Below, in pieces: positions 12,481 to 23,891 of a DNA stretch of 64,000 nucleotides (positions are counted from its first letter, which is position 1; each line of letters starts with the position of its first letter). Made by a program: the position numbers and the translations under genes. The notes under the pieces were generated by a model that worked only from the letters and a program-made list of their open reading frames with translations, ran no database searches and was not told where the DNA came from. Source of the DNA: Datisca glomerata (Eukaryota; Streptophyta; Magnoliopsida; Cucurbitales; Datiscaceae); NCBI GenBank assembly GCA_003255025.1, contig QANY01002227.1, positions 186,001 through 250,000 on the forward strand. Direction: 5' to 3'.

Positions 12481-12650
12481 GTGATGAATTGTTGATGATG
12501 TTACAACATTTAGTGTTTTACAACAATCTGATTCTAAGATGAAGAGGTTAGAAGATACATGTGAGAAGGTGCAGGAAGAATTGAGGGAGATGAAGTCTCT
12601 GATCAGCAACTTTTTCAAAAATCATAATTAGGTAATCAAAAGAAGTTTGA
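12481..12650 (+). pseudogene. Coiled-coil tail of the CACTA protein
   Basis: After the DUF4218 exon one frame reads a heptad-rich stretch including KRLEDTCEKVQEELREMK, ending in a stop near 12630. Short coiled coils are common near the C-terminus of plant CACTA-encoded proteins. It is assigned by character only. Confidence 0.35.
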
Positions 12651-12849
12651 TATCATTACTGATATAATTCATTGACTAGTGCATTTTTTTTATTATTTAT
12701 CAGTGTCATGTGGGCCATCAAAGTGATTCATAATTAAATTCAGCTATACCTTCTCCCGTGGTAAGGTTTTTCTGACAATAATTATAACTCGTGGTTATTT
12801 GTGTTTTTTATTTTTTATGCTTATACTTGTTTTTTTGATTTATTGATAG

Positions 12850-13120
12850 AGTGTCAGCACTTATAGACCAACACACTTGAATAAATGTAAATTGTTGAAT
12901 TGGATTGGTTCGGGGGAAGTAGTCGCTGAAGGACTGTGGTCATCAAATGATCCTACAAATCTTGTTCATCACGTTCCTCTCAGACCTAATGTTGTAAGAG
13001 TATGGGTTGATGTGGAAAAGAAACCTGAAGCTTTATTATGGAGAACAAATTCTTATATGACTCGCATTGTAGATGCTTTAGGATCTACAATTGCATGGCC
13101 CACTAACAAAGTTCAATATG
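12850..13120 (+). pseudogene. C-terminal exon of CACTA-encoded protein
   Basis: An open frame reads CKLLNWIGSGEVVAEGLWSS, later VRVWVDVEKKPEALLWR and STIAWPTNKV, then meets a consensus donor (ATATG|GTAAGA near 13121). I recall this block as a conserved C-terminal module of plant CACTA-associated proteins. It lies 370 bp after the DUF4218 part, with an AT-rich intron-like gap between. The frame is intact but isolated from an intact start. Confidence 0.6.
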
Positions 13121-13364
13121 GTAAGATTCAATCATTTTTCTGATTTCTATTTGTACTGTTGTGCTGCATTAGGAGTTCAAGTAATGGAGATTACGGACGT
13201 TATGATTTATGGTTAGATTTGTATCTGGAGGTATTTTCATCATTTAGTACCACTGGTTTTGCTGCTGAATTTTTTTATATTTGCCTAAGCCATAGCTGTA
13301 CTAGTCATTAATTAAGTGAATGCCTGAACTAGAAGTGTAAGCTTATTTGTAGGACTGTTTATAT

Positions 13365-15425
13365 TTGATTATGCATGATTTTAGGTTTAAGATGCTGGAA
13401 TTGACTTTGTTTGAGACTGAATTTTGTCAAGTTATGCATACTAGAGTCGGTTGGTAGGAAAACTGTTATTTTTTATGTCGGTAACACATGTTTTAAAGTT
13501 ATAGAATAGTCTTTGAAGGTAAGGTGGGTATGGGTAGGGGATGTGAGGCTGTTAGATGATTAATTATGTTTGGTTATGCATGCTTTGAGGTTTAAGAGAC
13601 TGAATTTTATCATTTTACCATTATTAATTGAAATTGACTTTGTTTGAGGCTGAATTTTGTCAAGTTATTCATACTAGAGTCGGTTGGTAGGAAAACTGTT
13701 ATTTTCGATGTCGGTAACACATGTTTTAAAGTTCAAGAATATTCTTTGAAGGTAAGGTGGGTATAGGTAGGGGAGGAGAGGCAGTCAGATGATGAATTAT
13801 GTTTGGTTATGCATGCTTTGAGGTTTAAGAGACTGATTTTTATCATTTTACCATTATTAATTGAACTTGACTTTGTCTGAGGTTGAATTTTGTCAAGTTA
13901 TGCATACTAGAGTCGGTTGGTAGGAAAACTGTTATTTTTTATATTGGTAACACATGTTTTAAAGTTAATGAATATTCTTTGAAGGTGGGGTGAGTATGGG
14001 CAGGGAGAGGGGGACCGTTAATGGATGAATTATGTTTGGTTATGCATGCTTTGAGGTTTACGAGACTGAATTTGAGGTTTAGGGATGAATTATGTTTGGT
14101 TATGCATGCTTTGAGGTTTACGAGACTGAATTTTATCATTTTATCATTATTAATCGAAATTGACTTTGTTTAAGGCAGAATTTTATCAAGTTATGCATAC
14201 TAGAGTCGGTTGGTAGGAAAACTATTATTTTTTATGTTGGTAACACATGTTTTAAAGTTCAAGAATATTCTTTGATGGTGGGGTGAGTATGGGTAGGGTA
14301 GGGGGGTTGTTAGAGGATGAATTATGTTTGGTTATGCATACTTTGAGGTTTAAGAGACTGAATTTATCATTTTACATTATTAATTGAAATTGACTTTGTT
14401 TAAGGCTGAATTTTGTCAAGTTATTCATACTAGAGTCGGTTGGTAGGAAAACTGTTAATTTTGATGTCGGTAACACATGTATTAAAATTCAAGAATATTC
14501 TTTGAAGGTAAGGTGGGTATGGGTAGGGGAGGGGAGGTTGTTAGATGATGGATTATGTTTGGTTATGCATGCTTTGAGGTTTAAGAGACTGATTTTTATC
14601 ATTTTACCATTATTAATTGAAATTGACTTTGTTTGAGACTGGATTTTGTCAAGTTATGCATACTAGAGTCGGTTGGTAGGAAAACTGTTATTTTCGATAT
14701 TGGTAATACTTGTTTTAAAGTTCAAGAATATTCTTTGAAGGTGGGGTGAGTATGGGTAGGGGAGGGGGGACTGTTAGAGGATAAATTATGTTTGGTTATG
14801 CATGCTTTGAGGTTTACGAGACTGAATTTTATCATTTTATCATTATTAATTGAAATTGACTTTGTTTAAGGAAGAATTTTATCAAGTTATGCATACTAGA
14901 GTCGGTTGGTAGGAAAACTATTATTTTTTATGTTGGTAACACATGTTTTAAAGTTTAAGAATATTCTTTGATGGTGGGGTGAGTATGGGTAGGGTAGGGG
15001 GTTGTTAGAGGATGAATTATGTTTGGTTATGCATACTTTGAGGTTTAAGAGACTGAATTTATCATTTTACCATTATTAATTGAAATTGACTTTGTTTAAG
15101 GCTGAATTTTGTCAAGTTATTCATACTAGAGTCGGTTGGTAGGAAAACTGTTTTTTTCGATGTCAGTAACATATCTTTTAAAGTTCAAGAATATTCTTTG
15201 AGGCTAAGGTGGGTACGGGTAGGGGAGGGGAGGCTGTCAGATGATGAATTATGTTTGGTTATGCATGCTTTGAGGTTTAAGAGACTGAATTTTGTCATTT
15301 TACCATTATTATTTGAAATTGATTTTGTTTGAGATTGAATTTTGTCAAGTTATGCTTACTAGAGTCAGTTGGTAGGCAAACTGTTATTTTTTTTGTAGGA
15401 AAACTGTTATTTTCGATGTTGCAGA
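13365..15425 (+). repeat. 233-bp tandem satellite array, about nine units
   Basis: The anchor CTAGAGTCGGTTGGTAGG recurs at 13441, 13674, 13907, 14200, 14430, 14663, 14896, 15126 and, slightly changed, 15359. Spacings are 230-233 bp, except one of 293 bp that carries an extra 60-bp internal duplication near 14035-14100. Units fall into recognisable variants in a repeating order of three, giving a higher-order period of about 696 bp. The array lies inside CACTA B and codes for nothing. Small ORFs within it are by-products. Confidence 0.93.
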
Positions 15426-15601
15426 ATGCCATATTAAGCTTTTGACATTTAGATGGTTAGATTATTAGACTAGTTTTTGGTTATATCTATTTTTTATTAT
15501 GCTTTAGGTATTCAGAACATAAAATGGCTCTGTTTTTTTGTTAAGACTTTGGTGTTTGAGCTGAATTTTATGTGCTAGATGGTATATTTATATTATTTTA
15601 A

Positions 15602-17510
15602 ATTGACCTCGAATCTCTTATCCGGATACCATTAAGCCTAGAAGTCCTAGCGGCGCCAGTACCCAAAAAATTCGTTACTCCCAAATTCAAATGCTACAAA
15701 GGAAAAACTGATTATGTAGACCATCTTTGATGATTTAGACAAGACATGACGCTGTACCAACATGATGACAAGTTGATGCCTAGACTGGATAACTTTGAAG
15801 TGGTATCACTCCTTGCCAATGCACTCGATCGCGAGCTTCGCTGTCATGCCCTCCATTTTCATAAAGCAATACTCTACTTATCGTATGGTCATGGAAGACT
15901 CAGAACACTTGATGACAATCTCTACCAAGGAATGAGAGTCTTTGTAGGAGTACACTCATCGCTTCAAAGATGAGCTGGCCAAGGTCGGTTTGCTAGATTG
16001 GCATTCCGATGAGGTCTGAACCCAGAATCACCCTTTTTTTAGGATCTGTTCAAAGTGAAACCCCTTTCGTTGGTGGAAGTTTTCTAACGGGCATAAGTAT
16101 ACATCATTCTAGAGGAAGAAAAGAGGAATATGTAGAGAACTGCTGGACATAAGAAAGACAGATTGCAAAAATGGGAAAGAGGTGTAAGACTTGAAAGAAG
16201 GAAGCACAACGAAACGGAAAGAGAAGATAGGAAGAATATCATGCAAGAAAGAATCACGTACTCAAGACGTGATCTTGACAGACTCCCCAAAGGACAAAGT
16301 CTACACACCGTTGACCATTCTGGTCAACCATATACTGAAGGCTATCAAAGATAAACCTTGGCTGAAAAGACCATCTCCGCTCACCAAGGAACCAAGCTAC
16401 ATAGATAAAAATAAATACTGCTCCTACCACATGAGAAACATGCATTACACACAAGACTGTTTTCAGCTTAAAGATTATATTGAACAACTGATCAAAGAAT
16501 GGTACCTTAGTCAATTTACAAAGAAATATGAACAGAAGCGGGAGGCTAAGAAAGACAGTCATGGGGAAGACAAGTAAGACAAGGGGAAATGGCACCTCCG
16601 CATCATTGACACGGTTATAGCACTAACCGAATAAGAAGGAACATTGAAAAAGGAAAGGAAGATATACTGCAAGCTGCCAATGTTAGAAAGACATCAGAAA
16701 AAAACCTCAAATGTCAATGGGAATCTGCCGCTGGTGTTCGACGACTTAGATCTGGAGCACGAAGAACACCATAACAATGCCCTAGTCATCTCAATACAAG
16801 TTGGGAAATGCCTATTAAGGAGAGTCCTGGTAGACGACGAAAGCGCAGTGAATATCCTATACCAAGCAACCGTGGAGTAGATGTCTATGAGAGATCAAAA
16901 GTTGCAAGTGATTTTGCAGTCGTTAATTGGTTTCAACAGAGCCATTAGTTATTTAGAAGGAACTCTAACTCTCCCGGTGAATGCAGATCTGTTTAACTAT
17001 ATGACGAAGTTCATGTACTGGGAATGACGTCCCCGTACAACGCAATCCTGGAGAGGACCTGACTCCACAGAATAAAGGCTGTACCCTCAACGTTCTACCA
17101 AATGTTGAAGCACCCGTCATTAGAAGGAGTGAGAACAATAAGAGGCAACCAGGCCGCGACTCACATATGTTTAGTGACCGCTTTAGAATCTGCTAAGAAA
17201 AAGGCTACGGAGAAGGCTAAAGGAAAAAGACCTGCGAATTTATAACAACCACAGGAAAATTGGAAAGATGGCCCAGGTACGAGGCAAGAAAGGAAATAGT
17301 GCTCATATGTTTATGAGAAGGGACCCAGAAGATGACCAACATTAGCACCTGTCTTGAGGAAAATGAGAAGAGGAAGTTGGCGACATTTTGAAGGAAAATG
17401 GAGTAGTATTTGCATCAACGACATAGAAGATTCCTAACATTATAGAAGAGATCATATGCCACAGGCTAAACACGGATCCCACCGTAAAACCTATAAAACA
17501 CTCTCCCATA
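15602..17510 (+). pseudogene. Ty3/gypsy gag-protease relic, plus orientation
   Basis: The relic starts abruptly in gag (PKFKCYKGK then LYQHDD, 15680-15770) and continues through gag C-terminal motifs. These include KYCSYHMRNMHYTQDCFQLK at 16410-16470, a CxxH...H...C pattern typical of Tat-lineage gag. A protease-like block follows (NALVISIQVG, VLVDDESAVNILY, 16770-16860), then the start of the RT region (NTDPTVKP, 17460-17500). Many stops and frame changes are present. It is homologous, in the same order, to 32.86-34.79 kb. The plus orientation is opposite to the LTR and gag start lying next to it at 17.5-18.75 kb. Confidence 0.8.
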
Positions 17511-17529
17511 GCCTCATTCACGAGGTTTT

Positions 17530-17840
17530 ATGACTGGACTTCCTCTTTTCGTCGCATGTTTTTATTGTTCTCGTGGTCTCCTTGTCTTCCATCTCAAAGG
17601 TTACGCCTAGAGTGGGCTTCATGTTCATTGTTATTTTCCCATTCATCATCATTCACCTATTGGCTAACATTTTATCACATTCTGCCATGCATTACGTATT
17701 GCTTCAACGTTCCTATATTCCATTTCATCTCGTTTAGGATTGTCTACCTCATTTCCATTAGTGGGGTTGGTTGATCTACGTGGTCATCTCCATTTCTGGT
17801 TCTGTTGCCCTCATTTAGGGCTGCGTTGGATCTGGTTCTA
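17530..17840 (-). pseudogene. Gypsy gag N-terminus, minus orientation
   Basis: On the minus strand an ATG near 17838 opens with PRTRSNAALNEGN. This corresponds to the SRTRTNIALNEGN start of gag at 32397 in the large gypsy element. It runs to about 17530 and stops being recognisable where the plus-oriented gag-protease block ends. It lies directly downstream, in minus sense, of the LTR at 17908-18745 and its primer-binding site. Confidence 0.7.
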
Positions 17841-17884
17841 GGCATGTTTATGGTCTTGTAGGGTGGGCCTCTTGAGCTTTTCTC

Positions 17885-17905
17885 TCAACTCTATGAAAGT
17901 ATCAA
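17885..17905 (-). other. Primer-binding site of the gypsy relic
   Basis: On the minus strand TTTTGATACTTTCATAGAG follows the LTR end immediately. It corresponds to the TGGTGCTTTCATTGAGAG-type site of the related elements, with a few changes. I could not assign the priming tRNA. Confidence 0.6.
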
Positions 17906-17907
17906 AA

Positions 17908-18745
17908 TGTAAATGATTTTTCTGCTAATTAGGGATCAAAGGAAAAAATATTGATAATGATTGATTTATATGAGTATTAATGAGAGAGTGTGTGTATGTG
18001 TGTGTCTATGTAAGGACCAAATGCTCTGAGTTGTATTTGTTTGAGTTGTATTGAATGCATGTATTTCATTTAATACACTGGTCTTATATATGCTTCTTAA
18101 TTTACATGAGGTTAATAGAATAATAATAAAAGTGGAGGGGAATGATTATCCTCACCTTATGTTCTTGGAGACACTCATTATGCCTAGAGATCACACCCAT
18201 CCGTGATGATCTTTCTACCAGGTATGACCCTCTTTCAATTCCTTACTTATCATTTTCATATGTCTCATTCAGCCACCAATCAATCACAATAACTTGGTGA
18301 TTTCTTGTGGTTTGATCTAGTCAGTCGTAGTCACTTGATGGTCTGCCATCTTGTCTCGTCTAAGTCGTCCAGCTACCTAATCAATCATTACCACTTGACT
18401 GCCATTTCAAATCTCTTTCAACCATTCTCGTTCTTCATCTGATCCTTCTCTTCCCATTCTTACACACTTCAGTGATCGCTTTTCCTATTCAGGGTAGTTC
18501 TCCAAGTCTCAGGTTTCTTTTCCCGTTCTAGAGGCGTGGGTTCTTCGTCAATCTTTTCCCGTTGGCCAGTCAATGTTTCCTGTTCTAGTACTCTTTTTTG
18601 TTCTCAGTATGAGTTGTTCTTCATTTGTTTACGGATATTTCGCGACATCAATCTTCTCTCTCGTTAACGCTTTTCTGCCATTTTCCACGAGCCCATTAGT
18701 TGGCCATCCTTGTCCACATGGCAGTGAGTATTTTTTACGTGTTCA
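17908..18745 (-). repeat. Gypsy LTR, minus orientation (5' LTR of relic)
   Basis: The 838-bp repeat begins TGAACACG (at 18745, minus strand) and ends TTTACA (at 17908). It is homologous along its length to the LTRs at 31512-32335 and 40729-41512. For example, shared blocks read GTTCTAGAGGCGTG and TCTCCAAGTCTCAGGTT. Its 3' LTR partner was not found. Confidence 0.8.
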
Positions 18746-20088
18746 CCCACAAACTACTTTTCTTGCAAAATTGTTATTTTTTATTCAAATAAGAAAAAAA
18801 TTTCAGTGCGAGCTATTTTTCTCGATATTAATGTTATGAGGATCAATATTATTTAGAGATTCAACTAATGTGTTCTGAGATTCAACAAATATGAGATTTC
18901 AACAAATTTTTTAGGGTTCCACAAATATGTTTGAGAGTTTAATAAAAACTTATGATATCAATACCGAAAAAGTGCTCTGACATTGAAGAGTGACCTTTAA
19001 AATAATTTAACACGACTATTATTTATAAGGTGACAGCATATTTCAAAGTTTTAATTGATTTAAAATTTCATATTTTTCAAGTTTTATCCATCACAATATC
19101 TATCTCAGAACTTTAAACTTTAGAATATGAAAGGAAATATATCCTAGTATTTATAAAAATACTTAATAATAGGTAAACACAATCAGATTGGATAAACAAA
19201 AACAAATTTAAATCTTTCTAATATGCAATGTTAAAAGATGGCATAAGAAATTATCTCTGTTTCATAATCGAATTTGATTAATGATTAGTATTTGTCTAAA
19301 TACATTAATTCTAGATTTTGAATCAAAGTTAATGAAAATAACAATCATTCCAGATATTATAAATCTTGATAAAATCTATGAGAAAATCATTCCAAATTTT
19401 TCAAAAAAATAAATTTATGTTTCTTGAAACTCAATAATGATAAATTTAAAAAATTTATATATATAGGACTGGTAGTAAGTGACCACTCACCTTCCAGTGA
19501 CATGCACCAACTATGGAGGAAGAAACTTATAATATCGCATTTGCTAGTATCAAGTAATTCCTTGATTGACCTTCTAATATGTTAATTTCAACGATTCTCG
19601 TTATGTACATATCTTCCTAACTGCTTCACCTGTCGTAGGTTTCTGGTTCACTGCTTTAGATATTAGCACTATGACTTTCAACTTAAATGATTTTAATTTC
19701 AACTAATATGTAGTTGATAGTCAAGGTCGTGTAATTAATACTTGGGATGATATTATTAACCGCGCTAACCTTGGTACATAAGTTATTCAGGAACGTAATG
19801 CTCATAACTTCCCTCTAAACCTAGTTGCTCGCCTCACCACTAACCATCATCCCTCCAAGTTACAATCAAATTGAACCTGTGATGGCCAAAATTCGGCCGT
19901 TCAGAGATTTAGTCGTCCAAAGGTTTATTCAAAATATGAATTGCTTTGAATGTAGTTTAAAAATATATCATTCAAACCTATATCTCTTTTTAGTTTGCTC
20001 TGATGGTAAGAGATGAAGGATGGATCGGCTCCTCTACCAATGGGCTCCAACGACAAAGGGAAAGTTTGATCTGGATTGTTCGTTGTGA
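18746..20088. other. Intergenic AT-rich spacer with one coding-like fragment
   Basis: The spacer is mostly AT-rich without a gene. Around 18860-18950 short motifs such as GATTCAACAAATATG recur. Between about 19610 and 19990 one frame has coding character (see separate entry). No intact gene is seen. Confidence 0.5.
19700..19975 (+). pseudogene. Unassigned coding-like fragment
   Basis: One frame reads VDSQGRVINTWDDIINRANL, then a TAA in place of a likely Gln codon, then ERNAHNFPLNLVARLT, and further on a TGA. The composition and the stop pattern suggest an old mobile-element or viral coding remnant. I cannot name the family. Confidence 0.35.
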
Positions 20089-20296
20089 TTTGGACGGCCC
20101 AGATAAAAAAAAGGATGATGTCCGCTTACTTTCATCTAGGCTCTAGATTAAAACGAACAACTCAAATGAGAACAACTGTTATATGTTGTTTGGACGGCCC
20201 AGATAAAAAAAAAAGAAGCGAACGATGTCCACTTACTTTCATCTAGGCTCTAGATTAAAACGAACAACTCAAATGAGAACAATTATTATCTGTTGT
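20089..20296 (+). repeat. 100-bp tandem duplication upstream of ORRM1
   Basis: Two copies start with TTTGGACGGCCCAGATAAA at 20089 and 20189 and share CTTTCATCTAGGCTCTAGAT and AACGAACAACTCAAATGAG. They are nearly identical apart from a short insertion in the second copy. They lie 430-640 bp upstream of the ORRM1 start codon, possibly in its promoter. Confidence 0.85.
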
Positions 20297-20517
20297 TCAA
20301 AAGTGAATGATAAGAGATTCATGTATGTGAATGGTTAGTTTCTCTTTAAATTTACTCTCATGGCGGGGAATTTTAGCATACATACTTAGTAAAAATATAT
20401 TATTGAGTAATCAGGCCAACCTTTTTTCTTGTAAAAAAATGTTATTTACTATCATCATATTCCATATCATTATGAGTTAGTCAATAATGTGATATTATAT
20501 TAAATACAATAAATAAA

Positions 20518-20525
20518 TATATAAG
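20518..20525 (+). promoter_or_regulatory. Candidate TATA box of ORRM1
   Basis: TATATAAG lies about 200 bp upstream of the ATG at 20724. The region is AT-rich, so this is only a candidate. Confidence 0.3.
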
Positions 20526-20723
20526 AAAAAATTATTACGCCTGTGAATGCGCATAGTAGCAATTAGCAATGCTAAAAATATACGGTTAGATGTGCAGATA
20601 ACCCGCACGCAGACTAATAAGGTGGACAATCTTAAAAATGGTAAGAAAATCAAGTGACTTCGTAGATTATCTGATAGCAAACTGAAGAGTCGCCAAGTTG
20701 CCATGAAACGATAGAAGGCAGCT

Positions 20724-23332
20724 ATGGAAGTGCACTCTCCCTCAGGCTCCGTCAGCATATCCAGCCATCTCTCATCCCAGCCTCACAGAACCCAATTCCA
20801 ATATCCCGCTAGAAGTGTCAAATTTTCCCATCTACGAAACAGAGACAGCAGCTTCAATCTTTCTTTTTATTATTCTTCTTCTTCGCCGGTCATTCCTTCT
20901 GTTCCATTCACTGTAAGAACAAGTGTAAATTCAACACCTTCGACTTCTCCTTTCTCTTCTAGAACCAGTGAAAACCACCACTGGATGGTCCTCATGGAGA
21001 GCCCTCCAAGAGAGGTCAAATCCAAACCAGAAGTTATTGATTACTATGTTAAGACATTAGAAAGAGTTCTGGGCAGGTGGGTATTCTCCCAAATTCTTGA
21101 CCTGTTACAATTTGTGCCCGAATTTGATTTTGATTGACTTTTTTACAGTGAGAAAGACGCTCAGATGTGTATATATGATGCTTCTTTGAACACCCATTTC
21201 GGCTTTTGTTGTGACATTGACGAAGAAACTTCTCGCGAGCTCGCTCGTAAGATTCTTATCATATCAATGTCTTTGGTTCAGTTATTAATTGCAACACACT
21301 GGTTCATTTGATAGTGAAATGTAGTTTGTAGCTGCTATTGGTAAAGTAAATTTCATGCAGTGCGTTCGATTTTTATGTTTAACAAAAAAATTGCAACTTC
21401 AGGAAGTTTTTTCCCCTTAGGTTATGCTTGGATATTGGAAATTATTGAGGGAAAGGGAAAAGAATGTAGGAAATTGCGTTTCCATCGTTTGAATTCATTG
21501 ATATACACAGATGAAAACTATCTGTTACTTTATCATATTCTTACTAATTGCGTTTCCATGTTGTTTGTGCATAATGATTCAAATTAATTCCCTCATGTAG
21601 GATTACCCGGGATTTTATCTGTCAGGCCGGACCCCAATTTCAACTCTATAGAAAAGGATTACAGTTTTCCGACAGCAAAATATAGTTCATCGTCATTATC
21701 ACAAAATGGCGGTAATCTGTTATTTCCTGGAGGAAACTCCAAGCACTGGCTTATTAGAATCGATAAGCCAAATGTTGGGGTCGTTACAAAGGCGCAAATG
21801 GTTGATTTTTATGCTCAGATATTGACCAAAGTCTTGGGGAAGTAAGTATTAGGGTCCGAGAGAGAATAAGTGCTCTTTGTTCCTTTACAGATTATGCCTT
21901 CTATTTTGTGGCATCATGAAGATGTTGAAGTATCTATTTATGTAGTGAGAAGGACGCACAAATGTGTATATATCATGTTTCCTGGCAACCAGACTTTGGC
22001 TTCTGTTGTGAACTTGATGAAGAATGTGCGAGAGATCTAAGTGGTAATTTTTTTTCTCTCAATAGTTTTTATAACCAAACTTTATTTGACATGTTTTTGC
22101 TTAAGAACATGATGACAACCAGTCTCTTAAACTGCAGGCGTGCCTGGTGTTTTATCTGTTCAGCCAGATATGTATTTTGAGTCAGAGAACAAGGATTACG
22201 GAGGTTTGTTTTTAATCTCAACTCAAGTCTCTTTAAATATTTTCTGTTCATGGTTCTGATTCCAAGTGTGAGTGTATTATTCGTAAAGAACCGATGAAGT
22301 GTATTATTCGCAAAGAAAGATGAAAATCTCCAAATGGGTCTACACATAAGAAAAACAGGACTACTCCTACTAAAAAATGGACTGGTATTGGAACTTGAAA
22401 TCATCTGCCTAAATCATGGTTATTGGCTTGACAAAGATATTTACTAATATTTGGTATAGATGACCTTTTTCCGATTTTAGATTGACGAATATGTATGCTC
22501 CAGGTGACAATGTCCAGAGTTCTATGGGTCTGGCAGATTCTTCTTCAACAGCAAGTCAACCAACTCCCATTAAAACAAAGAAACTCTTTATAACTGGTAT
22601 TTTTTCGAGTTCAATCCTAGTTGAAAACTAAAAGCTCATTTATTTTCACTTTGTTCTTTGCCAGTATCATGCATGCTCATACGATTGATTTATTTTATCA
22701 ATCCAGTGTTCTTTGTTATGCTATTTTCCAAATTAGTCTTTCTGAAGGTGCTATTTTCCACCATTTCCTCCTGAATATCGAGGCTACATTTCTTAAGCTC
22801 AACAAGTATGTTAGTCCAATTGTACACATTATATTTCTGGGCAGGTCTATCATTTTATACGTCAGAGAAAACCTTACGAGCTGCATTTGAAGGCTTTGGT
22901 GAGCTTGTTGAAGGTACCTCTGCACTTCCTTTCTCATCAAGTGAAACCGTTATACAGAGGTCATGCTCATACTGAAACATTACTTGTCCGAACAGTAAAA
23001 ATTATAATGGACAAGATTTCTAAAAGATCCAAAGGATATGCATTTATAGAATACACGACAGAAGAAGCTGCAGGTACAGCACTCAAGGAGATGAATGGCA
23101 AGGTAACTGTAAATTTTGAAAACGAGCTTCTCTCTTCGCTTGAAGAATTTTTTTAACATGGCTGAATGTGACGGGTCGGTTCTTCACTTTCCCTTGCCTC
23201 AAGTACTAAAAGCCGCGGTTGTAATTCATACTGTGGTTGATGCAGATTATCAATGGCTGGATGATAGTTGTAGATGTTGCCAAGCCTAGCCCTCCTAAAG
23301 CTAGTAGGACACGCACTAGAACAGTCCAGTGA
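20724..23332 (+). CDS. ORRM1: Organelle RRM domain-containing protein 1, chloroplast RNA-editing factor
   Basis: Nine exons: 20724-21076, 21149-21246, 21601-21841, 21946-22043, 22138-22203, 22504-22596, 22845-22913, 22996-23102 and 23246-23332. All introns are GT-AG and the total is 1212 nt, giving 403 residues in phase. A Ser-rich N-terminus (about 1-55) fits a plastid transit peptide. Two MORF/RIP-like blocks follow, about residues 85-165 (HHWMVLMESP ... EKDAQMCIYD ... FGFCCDIDEE) and 198-285 (KHWLIRIDKP ... EKDAQMCIYH ... FGFCCELDEE). A C-terminal RRM (about 312-391) has RNP2 LFITGL and RNP1 KGYAFIEY at 352-359. Two truncated RIP domains plus an RRM define ORRM1. In Arabidopsis it is required for C-to-U editing of many plastid transcripts and works with PPR editing factors. 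No break was found. The start was chosen as the first ATG giving a transit-like N-terminus. Confidence 0.93.
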
Positions 23333-23890
23333 GGGAGACATAATGCAGGATTATCTCTTGAGGGAATGGGACGTTGAAAAAATCTCATTTTTTGCTCGGA
23401 AACGCGATACGGTTACTATCATAAGTTCGATTCATTATGTTATCAGCTTTCTAGTTGTGGTTTAAACTTTACTTTCAGGAAATGGAGTAAAACACTTTCC
23501 TTTTCCCCTGTTGGAGCGGCAACATAGCATGCTCTTGATTTTCTTATGATCCATGAAATTTACGAGAGATTATTGAGAGGGGTGGTCATATTATGATGGT
23601 CCTTAAGTGACACGTAAGTTAATTTATGATAAAAGTGCATCTCATCACATCGAATCACTGGTGGTTCGATGTGTAAAAGTGGGAGTCACACTATGACCGT
23701 CATTCTTAATTATTTTTTCAAACTATTCAACACATGTGTGATGCACGTGTAAGTAAACATATTATATTAATTATTACTCATAATCATATTGTATTTATGA
23801 AAATTTAAAAGAAATATATTTAGTACCATATTATTTGTATTTAATTTGTCTGTAAACAATGTTAAATTGTTATTGTTTTTATTTGTTGAT
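23333..23890. other. ORRM1 3' flank
   Basis: No gene is seen. It is an AT-rich 3' flank with direct short repeats around 23600-23720 (a TCACAYNGAATCAC-like motif and CACTATGACCGTC). I could not pick a convincing poly(A) signal. Confidence 0.5.
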
Positions 23891-23891
23891 G

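Larger units (their letters stand above)
8320..15601 (+). mobile_element. CACTA (En/Spm) transposon B, 5' end plus body, 3' end not found
   Basis: An intact CACTACAAGAAATATAG terminus begins at 8320. A CT-rich leader related to CACTA A follows (8.5-8.8 kb), then an AT-rich intron-like region, a TNP2-type transposase (10.07-12.48 kb), a further conserved coding exon (12.85-13.12 kb) and a 233-bp tandem array (13.37-15.42 kb). At about 15602 the sequence changes abruptly to gypsy gag. I did not find a matching TTTCTTGTAGTG right terminus. The 3' end may have been lost or displaced by the gypsy insertion. Confidence 0.75.

Noticed and set aside
23153..23388. Minus-strand ORFs across the last exon of ORRM1
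   Set aside because: They are shadows of the ORRM1 exon, whose frame, splice sites and RRM are convincing.
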